Positions 26,719 to 36,469 of a DNA stretch of 64,000 bases are shown here, one piece after another. The stretch covers positions 372,001 to 436,000 of the forward strand of contig NZ_BSYJ01000001.1 of NCBI RefSeq assembly GCF_030270605.1. The letters run 5' to 3'. Positions within the stretch are counted from its first letter, which is position 1; each line of letters opens with the position of its first letter. Under the pieces are notes generated by a model. That model searched no databases, had not been told where the DNA came from, and worked only from the letters and a program-made list of their open reading frames with translations. The position numbers and the translations under genes were made by a program. This DNA comes from Biformimicrobium ophioploci. GTDB taxonomy: Bacteria; Pseudomonadota; Gammaproteobacteria; Pseudomonadales; Cellvibrionaceae.

Positions 26719-27537
26719 TCAGGCGCGGATCTGCTCCCGCAGCGCCGCCAGCACCGGTGCGGTATCCGGGCGACAGCCGCGAAATACCACGAAGGCCTCC
26801 GCGGCCTGCTCCACGAGCATACCCAGGCCATCCGCCGCCTCGGCGCCCTGCGCTCGCGCCCACTGCATCGCCACAGTCGGGCGGGCGCCATAGACCATAT
26901 CGTAGAAACAGCACCCGGGTGCCAGGGCCCCTCGTGGCAGCGCCGGTACCGCACCACTGAGGCTTGCAGCGGTGCCGTTAATTACCAGGTCGAAGGGCCC
27001 AGTGGCGTCCGCGAAACCGCTGGCGGACAGCTCGGCCTGTGCAAAGTCGGCGGCCAGCACCTCTGCCCTGGCCGGGGTTCGGTTGGCAATATGGATGGAG
27101 GCGGGCGCCTCCGCCATAAGTGGCAACAACACGCCGCGCACGGCACCGCCGGCGCCGAGCAGCAGCACACGCTTGCCACGCACCGGCCACCCGAGATTAC
27201 AGGTGATATCCCGCACCAGGCCGGCACCGTCGGTATTGTCCCCGAGAATGCTGCCATCGCCTTGCAGGGCCAGTGTATTGACCGCACCGGCAGCGCGGGC
27301 GCGCTCCGTCAGCACACTGGCAAAGTCGCGCGCGTCGAGCTTGAACGGCATGGTGACATTCAGTCCCTTGCCGCCGCCGGCAAAAAACTCACGCGCGAAG
27401 TTTTCAAACTCGCCGGGTTCTACCAGAAGCTTGTCATACTCGATGGGGTCGCCGACCTGATCGGCAAAGGCAGTGTGGATACGGGGCGACAACGACTGGA
27501 CAATCGGGTTGCCTACAACAGCGTAGCGGTCCTTCAA
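26719..27537 (-). CDS. aroE: shikimate dehydrogenase
   Basis: Reduces 3-dehydroshikimate with NADPH in aromatic amino acid synthesis. It has 272 residues. Substrate site: YAVVGNPIVQSLSPRIH, LNVTMPFK (catalytic Lys) and NTLALQGDGSILGDNTDG. NADP-binding loop: LLLGAGGAVRGVLL followed by ANRTPARAE. C-terminal DMVYGARPTVAMQWA and DGLGMLVEQAAEAF. The start is TTG at 27537 with AGGGA 6 bases before it; it gives the family-typical N-terminus and no ATG is available. It follows the NTF2-like gene by 12 bp. Confidence 0.95.
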   Translation of the reverse strand: MKDRYAVVGNPIVQSLSPRIHTAFADQVGDPIEYDKLLVEPGEFENFAREFFAGGGKGLNVTMPFKLDARDFASVLTERARAAGAVNTLALQGDGSILGDNTDGAGLVRDITCNLGWPVRGKRVLLLGAGGAVRGVLLPLMAEAPASIHIANRTPARAEVLAADFAQAELSASGFADATGPFDLVINGTAASLSGAVPALPRGALAPGCCFYDMVYGARPTVAMQWARAQGAEAADGLGMLVEQAAEAFVVFRGCRPDTAPVLAALREQIRA

Positions 27538-27549
27538 ATTATTTCCCTG

Positions 27550-27978
27550 TCAGAGTTTTTCCAGCGCCTCGCGAATGCGATCTGGCTCATCGACAACAAA
27601 TACAGACTCGATGCGATAGCCATCCTCTTCTTCGCAAATCAGATAATGGGTGGTGGCACTGTACAGCTGGAAAGCATCATCGCCATGCCCGGTGATAACG
27701 ACCCAGTTCAGCGAGGCAATGCAGGTTGCCGGATTCAGCTCCGTCACGTTGGTTAGGTTTCCCAGGATCTGGCTCACATGCAGGGCGCGGTAATTCTGGA
27801 ACAGCTTCTCCGCGATCGGCAGAAACTCTTCCTTACTGAACTGTTCACGCTCTCCCTTGGCGGAGTACATGGACGCCGGGAAGTGGAAGAACTGTGACGC
27901 CTCCTCCGCATCCTGGGTTTCGAAACAGCGGCGGTAATGCTGGAAAAACTGGTGAATTTTCTGCTTTAAATCAGACAC
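27550..27978 (-). CDS. hypothetical protein, possibly NTF2/SnoaL-like fold
   Basis: A 142-residue soluble protein with no signal peptide or membrane segment. The order helix (KQKIHQFFQHYRRCFETQD), small polar loop, then alternating strands (TCIASLNWVVITG, LYSATTHYLICEEEDGYRIE) resembles NTF2-like small-domain proteins, but I cannot name a family. GTG start at 27978 with GAGGG 6 bases upstream. It lies between hemF and aroE on the same strand (12 bp to aroE), where the equivalent Pseudomonas locus has hemF directly followed by aroE as far as I recall. No catalytic motif is evident. Confidence 0.7.
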   Translation of the reverse strand: MSDLKQKIHQFFQHYRRCFETQDAEEASQFFHFPASMYSAKGEREQFSKEEFLPIAEKLFQNYRALHVSQILGNLTNVTELNPATCIASLNWVVITGHGDDAFQLYSATTHYLICEEEDGYRIESVFVVDEPDRIREALEKL

Positions 27979-28020
27979 GCGGCACCCTCAGGTTCAGTCC
28001 CTTAACCCCTAACTGCAGCC

Positions 28021-28956
<936 letters not shown>

Positions 28957-28966
28957 TTATTCGTCT

Positions 28967-29536
28967 TCAGCCTGCGCGCACAACGCTGCCGCTGCGCAGG
29001 TCCAGGATCTCGCTGGGCTTGCTCAGGCCGCCGGTGTTGCCGGGGCAGATGTAATCGAGCTCACCGCCAAAGTAGCGCTGCACCTGGAAGGCACGGGTGG
29101 CGGGCTGCTTGCCGGCCGGGTTGGCCGAGGTGGAAACCAGGGGGCCACCAAAGACCTCACTGATTGCGGCCAGCAACGGCTCCGCGGTTTGCCGGATCGC
29201 CACCGTGCTGTGTTCGCCGGTCACCCACTCCGGCACCAGCCCAAAATGGGGCACCAACCAGGTCACCGGCCCGGGCCAGCGGCTGATGGCGCGCTCGCGC
29301 AGGGGCGCATCCAGGTTGGTCAGCAGGCCGCCGAAATGGTTGCGATCGCCCGCCGCGAGGATCAGGCCTTTTTCCTGTGGCCGGTTCTTCAGTGCCAGGA
29401 TGCGCTGCACCGCAGCCTCGTTGAACGGGTCACAACTGAGCCCCCAGACGGACTCTGTCGGACACGCGATGACACCGCCGCGGCGCAGGATGGCGGCGGC
29501 GATACGGACTCGGTGATGGGTCTTCCAGTCTGGCAA
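28967..29536 (-). CDS. tsaC: threonylcarbamoyl-AMP synthase
   Basis: Makes threonylcarbamoyl-AMP for the t6A37 modification of ANN-reading tRNAs. It has 189 residues, the short TsaC (YrdC/RimN) form without a Sua5 extension. Motifs: GGVIACPTESVWGLSCDP, ALKNRPQEKGLIL (KxR-type loop), SRWPGPVTWL and PLVSTSANPAGKQP. Start TTG at 29536 with AAGGG 8 bases upstream; alternatives in frame are not start codons. It lies between dprA and hemF as in Pseudomonas. Confidence 0.93.
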   Translation of the reverse strand: MPDWKTHHRVRIAAAILRRGGVIACPTESVWGLSCDPFNEAAVQRILALKNRPQEKGLILAAGDRNHFGGLLTNLDAPLRERAISRWPGPVTWLVPHFGLVPEWVTGEHSTVAIRQTAEPLLAAISEVFGGPLVSTSANPAGKQPATRAFQVQRYFGGELDYICPGNTGGLSKPSEILDLRSGSVVRAG

Positions 29537-29599
29537 AGGCGGGCCCTTAGCTGATTCGGTAAGTCTGAAAAGGCGGCAAATCTAGCGGATTTACGCCAT

Positions 29600-30763
29600 T
29601 TAGGCCAGCGTAGCGGCTGCCACGGCACGCTGGCCGGCAACCGTTAATTCATAGCCTGCAGCGGCGGTACTGACAAGGCCGGCCAGTTCCAGCTGCACCA
29701 GCTGCGCGAGCAACGGCCCGGCCTGCACGCCTGCGGCGGCCGCAATCCGGTCCAGGCTGACTGGCCCACCGGTGATTGCCGCCAGGACCCGGCACTGCTC
29801 GGCATCGAGCCGCTGGCCGTGCACAGCAGCCGCTTCCGGCAGCAGCTCCTGCTGCTTGTAGGCGAGCATGGCCGGCATCTGTTCAACGATATCGGCACTG
29901 GACTCAACCAGGTGCGCGCCCTCCCGGATCAGGCGGTGGCAACCTCGGGCGAGCGGGTTATGGATGGAGCCCGGGATGGCAAATACCTCGCGCCCCTGCT
30001 CCAGTGCCAGGCGCGCGGTGATCAGGGAGCCGGAGCGCACTGCCGCCTGCACCACCAGCACGCCCAGGGAAAGCCCGCTGATAATGCGGTTGCGCTGCGG
30101 GAAGTTCGGCGCGTCCGGCGCGGTCCCCAGGGGAAACTCGCTGACGAGTGCGCCGCCCTGGGTGAGGATTTTTTCCGCCAGGCCGCGATTGCGGGCCGGG
30201 TAGACCAGGTCGGCACCGGTGCCCATCACCGCCACCGTGACCCCGCCGGCCTCCAGCGCGCCACCGTGGGCACAACTGTCCACCCCCAGTGCCAGCCCGG
30301 AAGTGATGGCAAAGCCACCCGCGGCCAGCTCGCGCGAGAAAACACGGGCATCCTCCTGTGCCGCACTGCCGGCACGGCGCGCGCCCACCACGGCCACCTG
30401 CGGCAGGTGCAGGGCGCCAACGCTGCCCTTTACATACAGCAGCGGCGGCGGCCGCGATATTTCCGCCAGCAGCGGCGGATAACCGTCATCGAGCCAGCAG
30501 AACACCTCGATGCCCTGTGCCGCACATTGGTCCAGGTCGGCGCGGACCTTTGCTGCGAGGGTGGAGTCTTCGCCGCTGCGTTGCCAGCCGGACAGCAATT
30601 CAGCACCATTGGCACGCAAATGCTTGCGGGCGCTGTCGGGGAATTCTTCCAGTACGCGTGCGGGCGTGCCAAGCTGCTCAATAAGTTGCCAGAAACGGCC
30701 GGCGCCAATGCCGGGCAGGCGCAGCAGCGCCATACAGCCGCGGAGTGATGGTGTTGCATCCAT
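29600..30763 (-). CDS. dprA: DNA-processing protein DprA (Smf)
   Basis: Loads RecA onto incoming single-stranded DNA in natural transformation. It has 387 residues: an N-terminal helical region, the Rossmann-like DprA core with VAVVGARRAGSAAQEDARVF, ITSGLALGVDSCAHGGAL, TVAVMGTGADLVYPARN and PQRNRIISGLSLGVLVVQA, and a C-terminal winged-helix (about 315-387). GAGG stands 7 bases before the ATG at 30763. The intrinsic terminator at 30793-30817 separates it from lysM. Confidence 0.94.
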   Translation of the reverse strand: MDATPSLRGCMALLRLPGIGAGRFWQLIEQLGTPARVLEEFPDSARKHLRANGAELLSGWQRSGEDSTLAAKVRADLDQCAAQGIEVFCWLDDGYPPLLAEISRPPPLLYVKGSVGALHLPQVAVVGARRAGSAAQEDARVFSRELAAGGFAITSGLALGVDSCAHGGALEAGGVTVAVMGTGADLVYPARNRGLAEKILTQGGALVSEFPLGTAPDAPNFPQRNRIISGLSLGVLVVQAAVRSGSLITARLALEQGREVFAIPGSIHNPLARGCHRLIREGAHLVESSADIVEQMPAMLAYKQQELLPEAAAVHGQRLDAEQCRVLAAITGGPVSLDRIAAAAGVQAGPLLAQLVQLELAGLVSTAAAGYELTVAGQRAVAAATLA

Positions 30764-30792
30764 GCAAATACCTCAGGGTGATTTTCGGGCAT

Positions 30793-30817
30793 AAAAAAGG
30801 CGGCCTTCCTGGCCGCC
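30793..30817 (-). terminator. intrinsic terminator after the LysM gene
   Basis: GGCGGCC (30799-30805) and GGCCGCC (30811-30817) form a seven-pair GC stem with a five-base loop. On the minus strand it is followed at once by six T residues. It lies 27 bp past the lysM stop and upstream of the dprA start. Confidence 0.85.
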
Positions 30818-30843
30818 CTTCGGGATCTGGTGGTAACCGCGAG

Positions 30844-31902
30844 TCAGGGGTTCCTGATCAGGTCGCCAACCGCAAGCGCCTTGTCGGACTCGAGCACCAG
30901 CGCCAGGCTCATTTTTTCAAAAGAGCGGAATACCATCATGAAACCGGCACGCTCGTCCGGCAGCTTGACGGCATCGCGGGCAAGGCGGTCACGCACAGTT
31001 GCGCCACGCTTGTAGATGGCCAGCACGTGGCCCGGCTGCAGGCCCTCGCGCGCGCCGCGATTCAGCGCGACCACATCGTACTTGGCGATCTGGCTCACGC
31101 CATCTTCCACCGCCATGATCTCGCCATCCACCTCCATGGCCGGCGCACCCGGCTGGAACAATGCCGCGATGGCGCGCTCCTCGACCGGCAACAGGCGGTC
31201 CTCCAGGCGCACTTCGCGTGAAGTGCGGGTCACTTCCATGGTGGCGATGGCCCAGTTGTTGCGCTTCTCGTCTTCATCCAGCTGGTACAGGTCTACGGAA
31301 CCCACATCCAGCGCCTGGCGCCCCAGGATTTCCTTGGTCTGCGGATCGCGGTACACCGGGCCCGGGCGGTAGATACCGTAGGCCGGCAGTGCATCGGCAA
31401 AGTCGCCGCGGGCATAGACGGTCTCACCGGTACCCACCAGCAGGCGCTCGCCCTCACCGGAGATAATGTACGGGGTGCCATCAAACGCATTCGGGTCGAC
31501 GATACGGGTCTGCGACAGGAACGCATTGATGGCATCCAGCGGGATCGCGGGGATCGCGGTGGAAAGGTCCTGGCGCCGGACACCCGGGCTCAGTCGGTTG
31601 CTGTCGGGGGAAAGCCGGTAAGGCGTCGGGCCGCGGTCAACCGTCAGGCGCGGCTGGCCATCGATATAGATAAGACGCAGCTGGTCGCCGGGGTAGATAA
31701 GGTGCGGATTCTGCACCTGCGGGTTCACGTACCAGATTTCCGGCCAAACCCACGGGTCCCGCAGGAAGTAACTGGAGATATCCCACAGGGTGTCACCGCT
31801 CTTCACGGTATACACATCCGGATGCTGGGGGTTCAGGCGATCATCGGCACTGGCCAGTGTGGCGACCAGCAGGGCGGCGATGCCCAGGACTGTTTTTTTC
31901 AT
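30844..31902 (-). CDS. LysM-domain exported protein
   Basis: A 352-residue exported protein: signal peptide (about 1-19, LATLASA), then one LysM peptidoglycan-binding domain (about 30-77: [38 protein letters not shown]). A long beta-rich region follows with [20 protein letters not shown] and [24 protein letters not shown]. The Pseudomonas counterpart sits in the same place between dprA and def and has unknown function. Probably envelope or cell-wall associated. Divergent from def across a gap with three tandem 14-bp repeats. Confidence 0.87.
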   Translation of the reverse strand: MKKTVLGIAALLVATLASADDRLNPQHPDVYTVKSGDTLWDISSYFLRDPWVWPEIWYVNPQVQNPHLIYPGDQLRLIYIDGQPRLTVDRGPTPYRLSPDSNRLSPGVRRQDLSTAIPAIPLDAINAFLSQTRIVDPNAFDGTPYIISGEGERLLVGTGETVYARGDFADALPAYGIYRPGPVYRDPQTKEILGRQALDVGSVDLYQLDEDEKRNNWAIATMEVTRTSREVRLEDRLLPVEERAIAALFQPGAPAMEVDGEIMAVEDGVSQIAKYDVVALNRGAREGLQPGHVLAIYKRGATVRDRLARDAVKLPDERAGFMMVFRSFEKMSLALVLESDKALAVGDLIRNP

Positions 31903-31969
31903 AGAAGCTTTCCCATGCTCTTTATACGCCAGAGCTTATTATCGCTATAATGTCATTCCACTAACGCTT

Positions 31970-32011
31970 GGTACCTTGATACAGGTACCGCTATACAAGT
32001 ACCCGGATACA
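31970..32011 (+). repeat. three tandem 14-bp repeats in the lysM/def divergent gap
   Basis: GGTACCTTGATACA, GGTACCGCTATACA and AGTACCCGGATACA follow one another without spacer; positions 2-6 (GTACC) and 10-14 (ATACA) are invariant and the middle three bases vary. A TATAAT (31946-31951) lies just to the left. They could be operator sites or a small minisatellite; no matching family is known to me. Confidence 0.75.
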
Positions 32012-32098
32012 CCAAACTCAGTCAGTGGCAATTTTCAGCGCGATCATAATGTTATCAGCGCAAGTTCCACTAAGACTAGAAGTTTGTCACAGGCATTT

Positions 32099-32605
32099 AT
32101 GGCAAAACTGGAAATCCTTGAGTTCCCCGACCCGCGCCTGCGTACCAAAGCGCAGCCAGTGGCGGAAGTAAACGACGAAATCCGCACGCTGGTGGCGGAC
32201 ATGTTCGAGACCATGTACGCCGCGCCGGGGGTCGGTCTCGCCGCAACCCAGGTCAATGTGCACCAGCGCGTCGTGGTCATCGACGTGTCCGAGGAGCAGG
32301 ACCAGCCGATGGTTTTCATCAACCCCGAGGTGGAGGTGCTGGACCCTGCGCCGCACGAGTACGATGAGGGCTGTCTGTCCGTACCCGGTTTTTATGAAAC
32401 CATCGTACGCCCGGGCCGCGTGCGCGTCTCCGCGCTGGACCGGGACGGCAAAACCTTTTCCCTGGAGCCGGACGGACTGCTGGCGGTCTGCATCCAGCAC
32501 GAGATCGACCACCTCGACGGCAAACTGTTTGTCGATTACCTGTCGCCACTGAAGCGCAACCGCATCCGTTCGAAACTGGAAAAGGCACACCGGCAGCGCG
32601 CCTGA
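32099..32605 (+). CDS. def: peptide deformylase
   Basis: Removes the N-formyl group from new proteins. It has 168 residues from [15 protein letters not shown]. All three active-site motifs are intact: GVGLAATQV (GxGxAAxQ), EGCLSVPG (metal Cys) and QHEIDHLDG (HExxH). The start at 32099 gives a family-standard N-terminus; the open frame upstream crosses the divergent promoter region and is not coding. First gene of def-fmt-rsmB-trkA-trkH. Confidence 0.97.
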   Translation: MAKLEILEFPDPRLRTKAQPVAEVNDEIRTLVADMFETMYAAPGVGLAATQVNVHQRVVVIDVSEEQDQPMVFINPEVEVLDPAPHEYDEGCLSVPGFYETIVRPGRVRVSALDRDGKTFSLEPDGLLAVCIQHEIDHLDGKLFVDYLSPLKRNRIRSKLEKAHRQRA

Positions 32606-32656
32606 ACCTGGCCCGCTGTCGCAGTTAAGTCCAATTTCCGCCAATAAGCCAACCCT

Positions 32657-33607
32657 ATGAGCCAGTCCCTGAAAATTATTTTTGCCGGCACGCCCGATTT
32701 TGCCGCCGTGCAGCTGCGCGCATTACTCGGCTCCGGGCACCAGGTATGTGCGGTCTACACCCAGCCAGACCGCCCAGCGGGCCGCGGCAAGAAGCTGCAG
32801 GCAAGCCCGGTCAAGCAGGTTGCGGTGGATGCCGGTATCCCGGTGCTGCAACCCGCCAGCCTGCGCGATGAAACCGCGCAGGCCGAGCTGCAGGCGCTCG
32901 ATGCCGACATCATGGTGGTGGTGGCCTACGGCCTGATATTGCCGCAGGCGGTGCTGGATATGCCCCGCTACGGCTGCATTAATGTGCACGCATCCCTGCT
33001 GCCGCGCTGGCGCGGCGCCGCGCCGATCCAGCGCGCCATCGAGGCCGGCGACCCGGAATCCGGCGTGGCCATCATGCAGATGGAGGCGGGCCTGGATACC
33101 GGACCCGTACTGGTGGAGTCGCGCTGCAGCATCAGTGGGCGGGAAACCGGGGGCAGCCTGCACGACAAGCTTGCCGAGCTGGGCGCACCGGCGCTGCTGC
33201 AGGCGCTTGACGAGATTGCCGGGGGCCGCGCCAGCGCCAGGCCGCAGGACGACAGCCTCGCCAACTATGCTGCAAAGATCAGCAAGGAAGAGGCCCGGAT
33301 AGACTGGTACCGCGATGCCACCAGCCTCGAGCGGCTGATCCGCGCATTCAACCCCTTCCCGGTCTGCTGGACCACCCTGAACGGCGAGCGCCTGCGGGTG
33401 TTCAGTGCACAACTGGAGCAGGGTTGCCACAACGAAGTACCCGGCACCCTGCTGAACGCCGATGAGGAGGGCCTGCTGGTGGCCTGCGGTCGCGGGGCCC
33501 TGCGCCTCAAGACCCTGCAGTTACCCGGCAAGCGCACCCTGCCGGTAGCCGAATTACTACGCGGGCATGCACAGCTGTTCCAGCCCGGCGTGAAACTGGG
33601 CAACTGA
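32657..33607 (+). CDS. fmt: methionyl-tRNA formyltransferase
   Basis: Formylates initiator Met-tRNA using 10-formyl-THF. It has 316 residues. Motifs: IIFAGTPDFAAVQL, TQPDRPAGRGKKLQASPVK, the catalytic region NVHASLLPRWRGAAPIQRAI (Asn and His) and MQMEAGLDTGPV (catalytic Asp). The C-terminal tRNA-binding domain includes NPFPVCWTTLNGERLRV. It follows def by 51 bp; the rsmB ATG is one base past its stop, so tight coupling is likely. Confidence 0.97.
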   Translation: MSQSLKIIFAGTPDFAAVQLRALLGSGHQVCAVYTQPDRPAGRGKKLQASPVKQVAVDAGIPVLQPASLRDETAQAELQALDADIMVVVAYGLILPQAVLDMPRYGCINVHASLLPRWRGAAPIQRAIEAGDPESGVAIMQMEAGLDTGPVLVESRCSISGRETGGSLHDKLAELGAPALLQALDEIAGGRASARPQDDSLANYAAKISKEEARIDWYRDATSLERLIRAFNPFPVCWTTLNGERLRVFSAQLEQGCHNEVPGTLLNADEEGLLVACGRGALRLKTLQLPGKRTLPVAELLRGHAQLFQPGVKLGN

Positions 33608-33608
33608 T

Positions 33609-34991
33609 ATGGCACGAAAGTCCGGCCGATCCAACACCCCCAAACAGACACGGGCTATTGCCGCGCAGGTGCTGGCAAAGGTATTGCTACAGCAGGGTTC
33701 GCTCGCGCGCTTGCTGCCTGCGGCCGAGCACGAACTGCCACCCAATGAGCACGGCCTGCTGAAGGAACTCTGCTACGGCACCACACGCCTGGCGCCGAGG
33801 CTGCAGCTGCTGCTGGGCAAGCTGCTGAAAAAACCCCTGCGCAAGCCGAACAGCGAAGGCAAGAAAGCCCTGGCCGGCGCCGAGGTGGAGGCCCTGCTGC
33901 TGCTCGGCCTGTACCAGTTGCAGTACACCCGCATCCCGGATCACGCCGCCATTGGCGCAACCGTCGAGGCCGCGCGTGAACTCGGCCACGACTGGGCCAC
34001 GGCGCTGATCAATGGCAGCCTGCGCAATGCGCAGCGCCAGCGTGAGGCGCTGGAGAAAAAACTGTCAGGCAACCCGGAGTTCAGCAGTGCCCACCCGCTG
34101 TGGCTGTTCCAGAGTATGCGCGAGGCCTGGGGCGACGAGGGCAGCGCCGCAATCAAGGCCAACAACCTGCCCCCACCCATGTTTATCCGCGTCAACCGCG
34201 CCCACGAGAGCCGCGACAGCTATATGGGCAAGCTACAGGAGGCAGGGATTGCAGCCACGGCCAGCCTGCTTGCACCGGATTGCCTGCACCTGCCGAACCC
34301 GGTTGGCGTTGCCGAACTCCCCGGCTTTATGGAGGGCGACTGCAGTGTGCAGGACGAATCTGCGCAGCTGGCAGCAGTACTGCTGGCGCCGGCTGCCGGC
34401 GAGCGGGTACTGGATGCCTGCTGTGCACCCGGTGGCAAGACCTGTCATCTGCTGGAGTTGCAGCCGCAAATGGCTGCACTGCAGGCGCTCGACAGCGATG
34501 GCAATCGCCTGGGCCAGGTACAGGAGAACCTCGAGCGCATCGGCGTGGCTGCGGAGCTTGTCTGTGCCGACGCCGCCGATATTGACAGCTGGTGGGACGG
34601 CGAGGCCTTCGATGCGGTCCTGCTGGACGCACCCTGCTCCGCCACCGGTGTCATCCGCCGCAACCCCGATATCAAGCTGCTGCGCCGCGCCGAAGATATC
34701 CGCGAGCTGGCCCTGCTGCAGCGCCGCATTCTCGACAGCCTTTGGCAGACCCTGAAGCCCGGCGGCCGCCTGCTCTACGCGACCTGTTCAGTGATGCCCG
34801 AGGAAAACGCAGCGCTGGTGGCGGCATTTATTGCGGATACCGCAGATGCGAGCGACAATACCCCGGAGTCTATTTCCGCGGTTGGCTGGGGCATGGCACA
34901 GGATGCCGGACGCCAGATCCTGCCCTCGGAAACCGGCGGCGACGGTTTTTACTACGCATTGCTGCACAAAGCCGCGCCGCAAACACAATAA
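33609..34991 (+). CDS. rsmB: 16S rRNA m5C967 methyltransferase
   Basis: SAM-dependent rRNA methyltransferase, 460 residues. N-terminal NusB-like helical RNA-binding domain (about 1-150, with ELCYGTTRLAPRL). Rossmann domain with SAM site VLDACCAPGGKTCHLLEL (about 275), LDAPCSATGVIRRNPDIK (first conserved Cys) and LYATCSVMPEENAALV (catalytic Cys). The nucleophile Cys in the TCS motif is intact. Same order as in Pseudomonas (fmt-rsmB-trkA). Confidence 0.96.
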   Translation: MARKSGRSNTPKQTRAIAAQVLAKVLLQQGSLARLLPAAEHELPPNEHGLLKELCYGTTRLAPRLQLLLGKLLKKPLRKPNSEGKKALAGAEVEALLLLGLYQLQYTRIPDHAAIGATVEAARELGHDWATALINGSLRNAQRQREALEKKLSGNPEFSSAHPLWLFQSMREAWGDEGSAAIKANNLPPPMFIRVNRAHESRDSYMGKLQEAGIAATASLLAPDCLHLPNPVGVAELPGFMEGDCSVQDESAQLAAVLLAPAAGERVLDACCAPGGKTCHLLELQPQMAALQALDSDGNRLGQVQENLERIGVAAELVCADAADIDSWWDGEAFDAVLLDAPCSATGVIRRNPDIKLLRRAEDIRELALLQRRILDSLWQTLKPGGRLLYATCSVMPEENAALVAAFIADTADASDNTPESISAVGWGMAQDAGRQILPSETGGDGFYYALLHKAAPQTQ

Positions 34992-35061
34992 GGATCGCTC
35001 GCGCACCTCTGTCCGCCGCAGGACATGGCGTCCGCACGGATAAGCGGTAACCCGCAAAATT

Positions 35062-36447
35062 ATGAAGATCATCATTCTCGGCGCCGGCCAGGTTGGCGGA
35101 TCGCTCGCGGAAAGCCTGGCGTCCGAACGCAACGATATCGTGCTGATCGACAGTAACGACCGCATCCTGCGCGAGCTGCGGGATCGCATCGATATCGGCG
35201 TGGTACAGGGCCACGCATCCCATCCGGATGTGTTGCAGCAGGCCGGTATCGAGGATGCGGACATCCTGGTGGCGGTCACCAACGATGACGAAACCAATAT
35301 GGCCGCCTGTCAGGTGGCCCACTCCCTGTTTCGTGTGCCCACCAAGATTGCGCGGGTACGCGCCGCCGCCTATCTGAACTACCCCGAGCTGTTCGACCTG
35401 AAGGCAGTACCCATCGACGTGCTGATCAGCCCCGAGCAGCTGGTTTCCGATTATGTGTCGCGCCTGATCGAGCACCCCGGCGCCCTGCAGGTGCTGGACT
35501 TCGCCGACGGCCTGGTACAGCTGGTGGCGGTGAAGGCCTATTACGGAGGCCCGCTGGTGGGCCAGGAGCTGCGCTACCTGCGCGAGCATATGCCGCGTGT
35601 GGATACCCGCGTTGCTGCGATTTACCGCCGCAACCGCCCAATCATCCCCGAGGGCTCGACCATCATCGAGGCGGACGACGAGGTGTTCTTTATCGCCGCG
35701 CGTGCCGACATCCGCGCGGTGATGAGCGAGCTGCGCCGTCTCGAACAGGGCTACAAGCGCATCATCATTGCCGGCGGCGGCAACATCGGCCTGCGCCTGG
35801 CAAGGCGCCTGGAGAACCGCTACTCGGTCAAGATCATCGAATACGGCCACGAGCGCTGTATCTACCTGGCGGAAGAGCTCAACCGCGCGATCGTATTGCA
35901 CGGCAGTGCCTCGGACCAGGACCTGCTGCTCGAGGAAAATATCGAGGATACCGATGTATTCCTGGCGCTCACCAACGACGACGAAGCCAACATCATGTCA
36001 TCGCTGCTGGCCAAGCGACTCGGTGCGCGCAAGGTGATGGCGCTGATCAACAACAGCGCCTATGTGGACCTGGTACAGGGCGGCGATATCGATATCGCCA
36101 TCTCGCCACAGCAGGTCACGCTCGGCACCCTGCTGACGCACGTGCGCCAGGGCGACATGGTCAACGTGCATTCGCTGCGCCGCGGTGCAGCCGAGGCCAT
36201 CGAGGTGATCGCCCACGGTGACCCGCGCAATTCGCGCGTCGTGGGGCGCAAGATCGAGGACATCGACCTTCCGGAAGGCGCCTCCATCGGCGCTATAGTG
36301 CGCGAAACGGACAAAGGCAGCAGCGTGCTGATTGCCCACGACGATATCGTGGTGCAATCCGGCGACCACGTGATTGTGTTCCTGGTGGACAAGCGCCAGA
36401 CCCGATACGTGGAGCAGCTGTTCCAGGTCGGCTTCACTTTCTTCTGA
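35062..36447 (+). CDS. trkA: Trk potassium-uptake regulator TrkA
   Basis: Peripheral NAD(H)-binding subunit gating TrkH. It has 461 residues with two RCK repeats: [18 protein letters not shown] with acidic VLIDSND, and [18 protein letters not shown], each followed by a TrkA-C domain (about 140-220 and 370-455, with [20 protein letters not shown]). Both nucleotide-binding loops look intact. It sits 70 bp after rsmB; trkH starts 22 bp after its stop, so regulator and channel are one unit. Confidence 0.96.
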   Translation: MKIIILGAGQVGGSLAESLASERNDIVLIDSNDRILRELRDRIDIGVVQGHASHPDVLQQAGIEDADILVAVTNDDETNMAACQVAHSLFRVPTKIARVRAAAYLNYPELFDLKAVPIDVLISPEQLVSDYVSRLIEHPGALQVLDFADGLVQLVAVKAYYGGPLVGQELRYLREHMPRVDTRVAAIYRRNRPIIPEGSTIIEADDEVFFIAARADIRAVMSELRRLEQGYKRIIIAGGGNIGLRLARRLENRYSVKIIEYGHERCIYLAEELNRAIVLHGSASDQDLLLEENIEDTDVFLALTNDDEANIMSSLLAKRLGARKVMALINNSAYVDLVQGGDIDIAISPQQVTLGTLLTHVRQGDMVNVHSLRRGAAEAIEVIAHGDPRNSRVVGRKIEDIDLPEGASIGAIVRETDKGSSVLIAHDDIVVQSGDHVIVFLVDKRQTRYVEQLFQVGFTFF

Positions 36448-36469
36448 ACAGGATAACCCCCGGACATCC

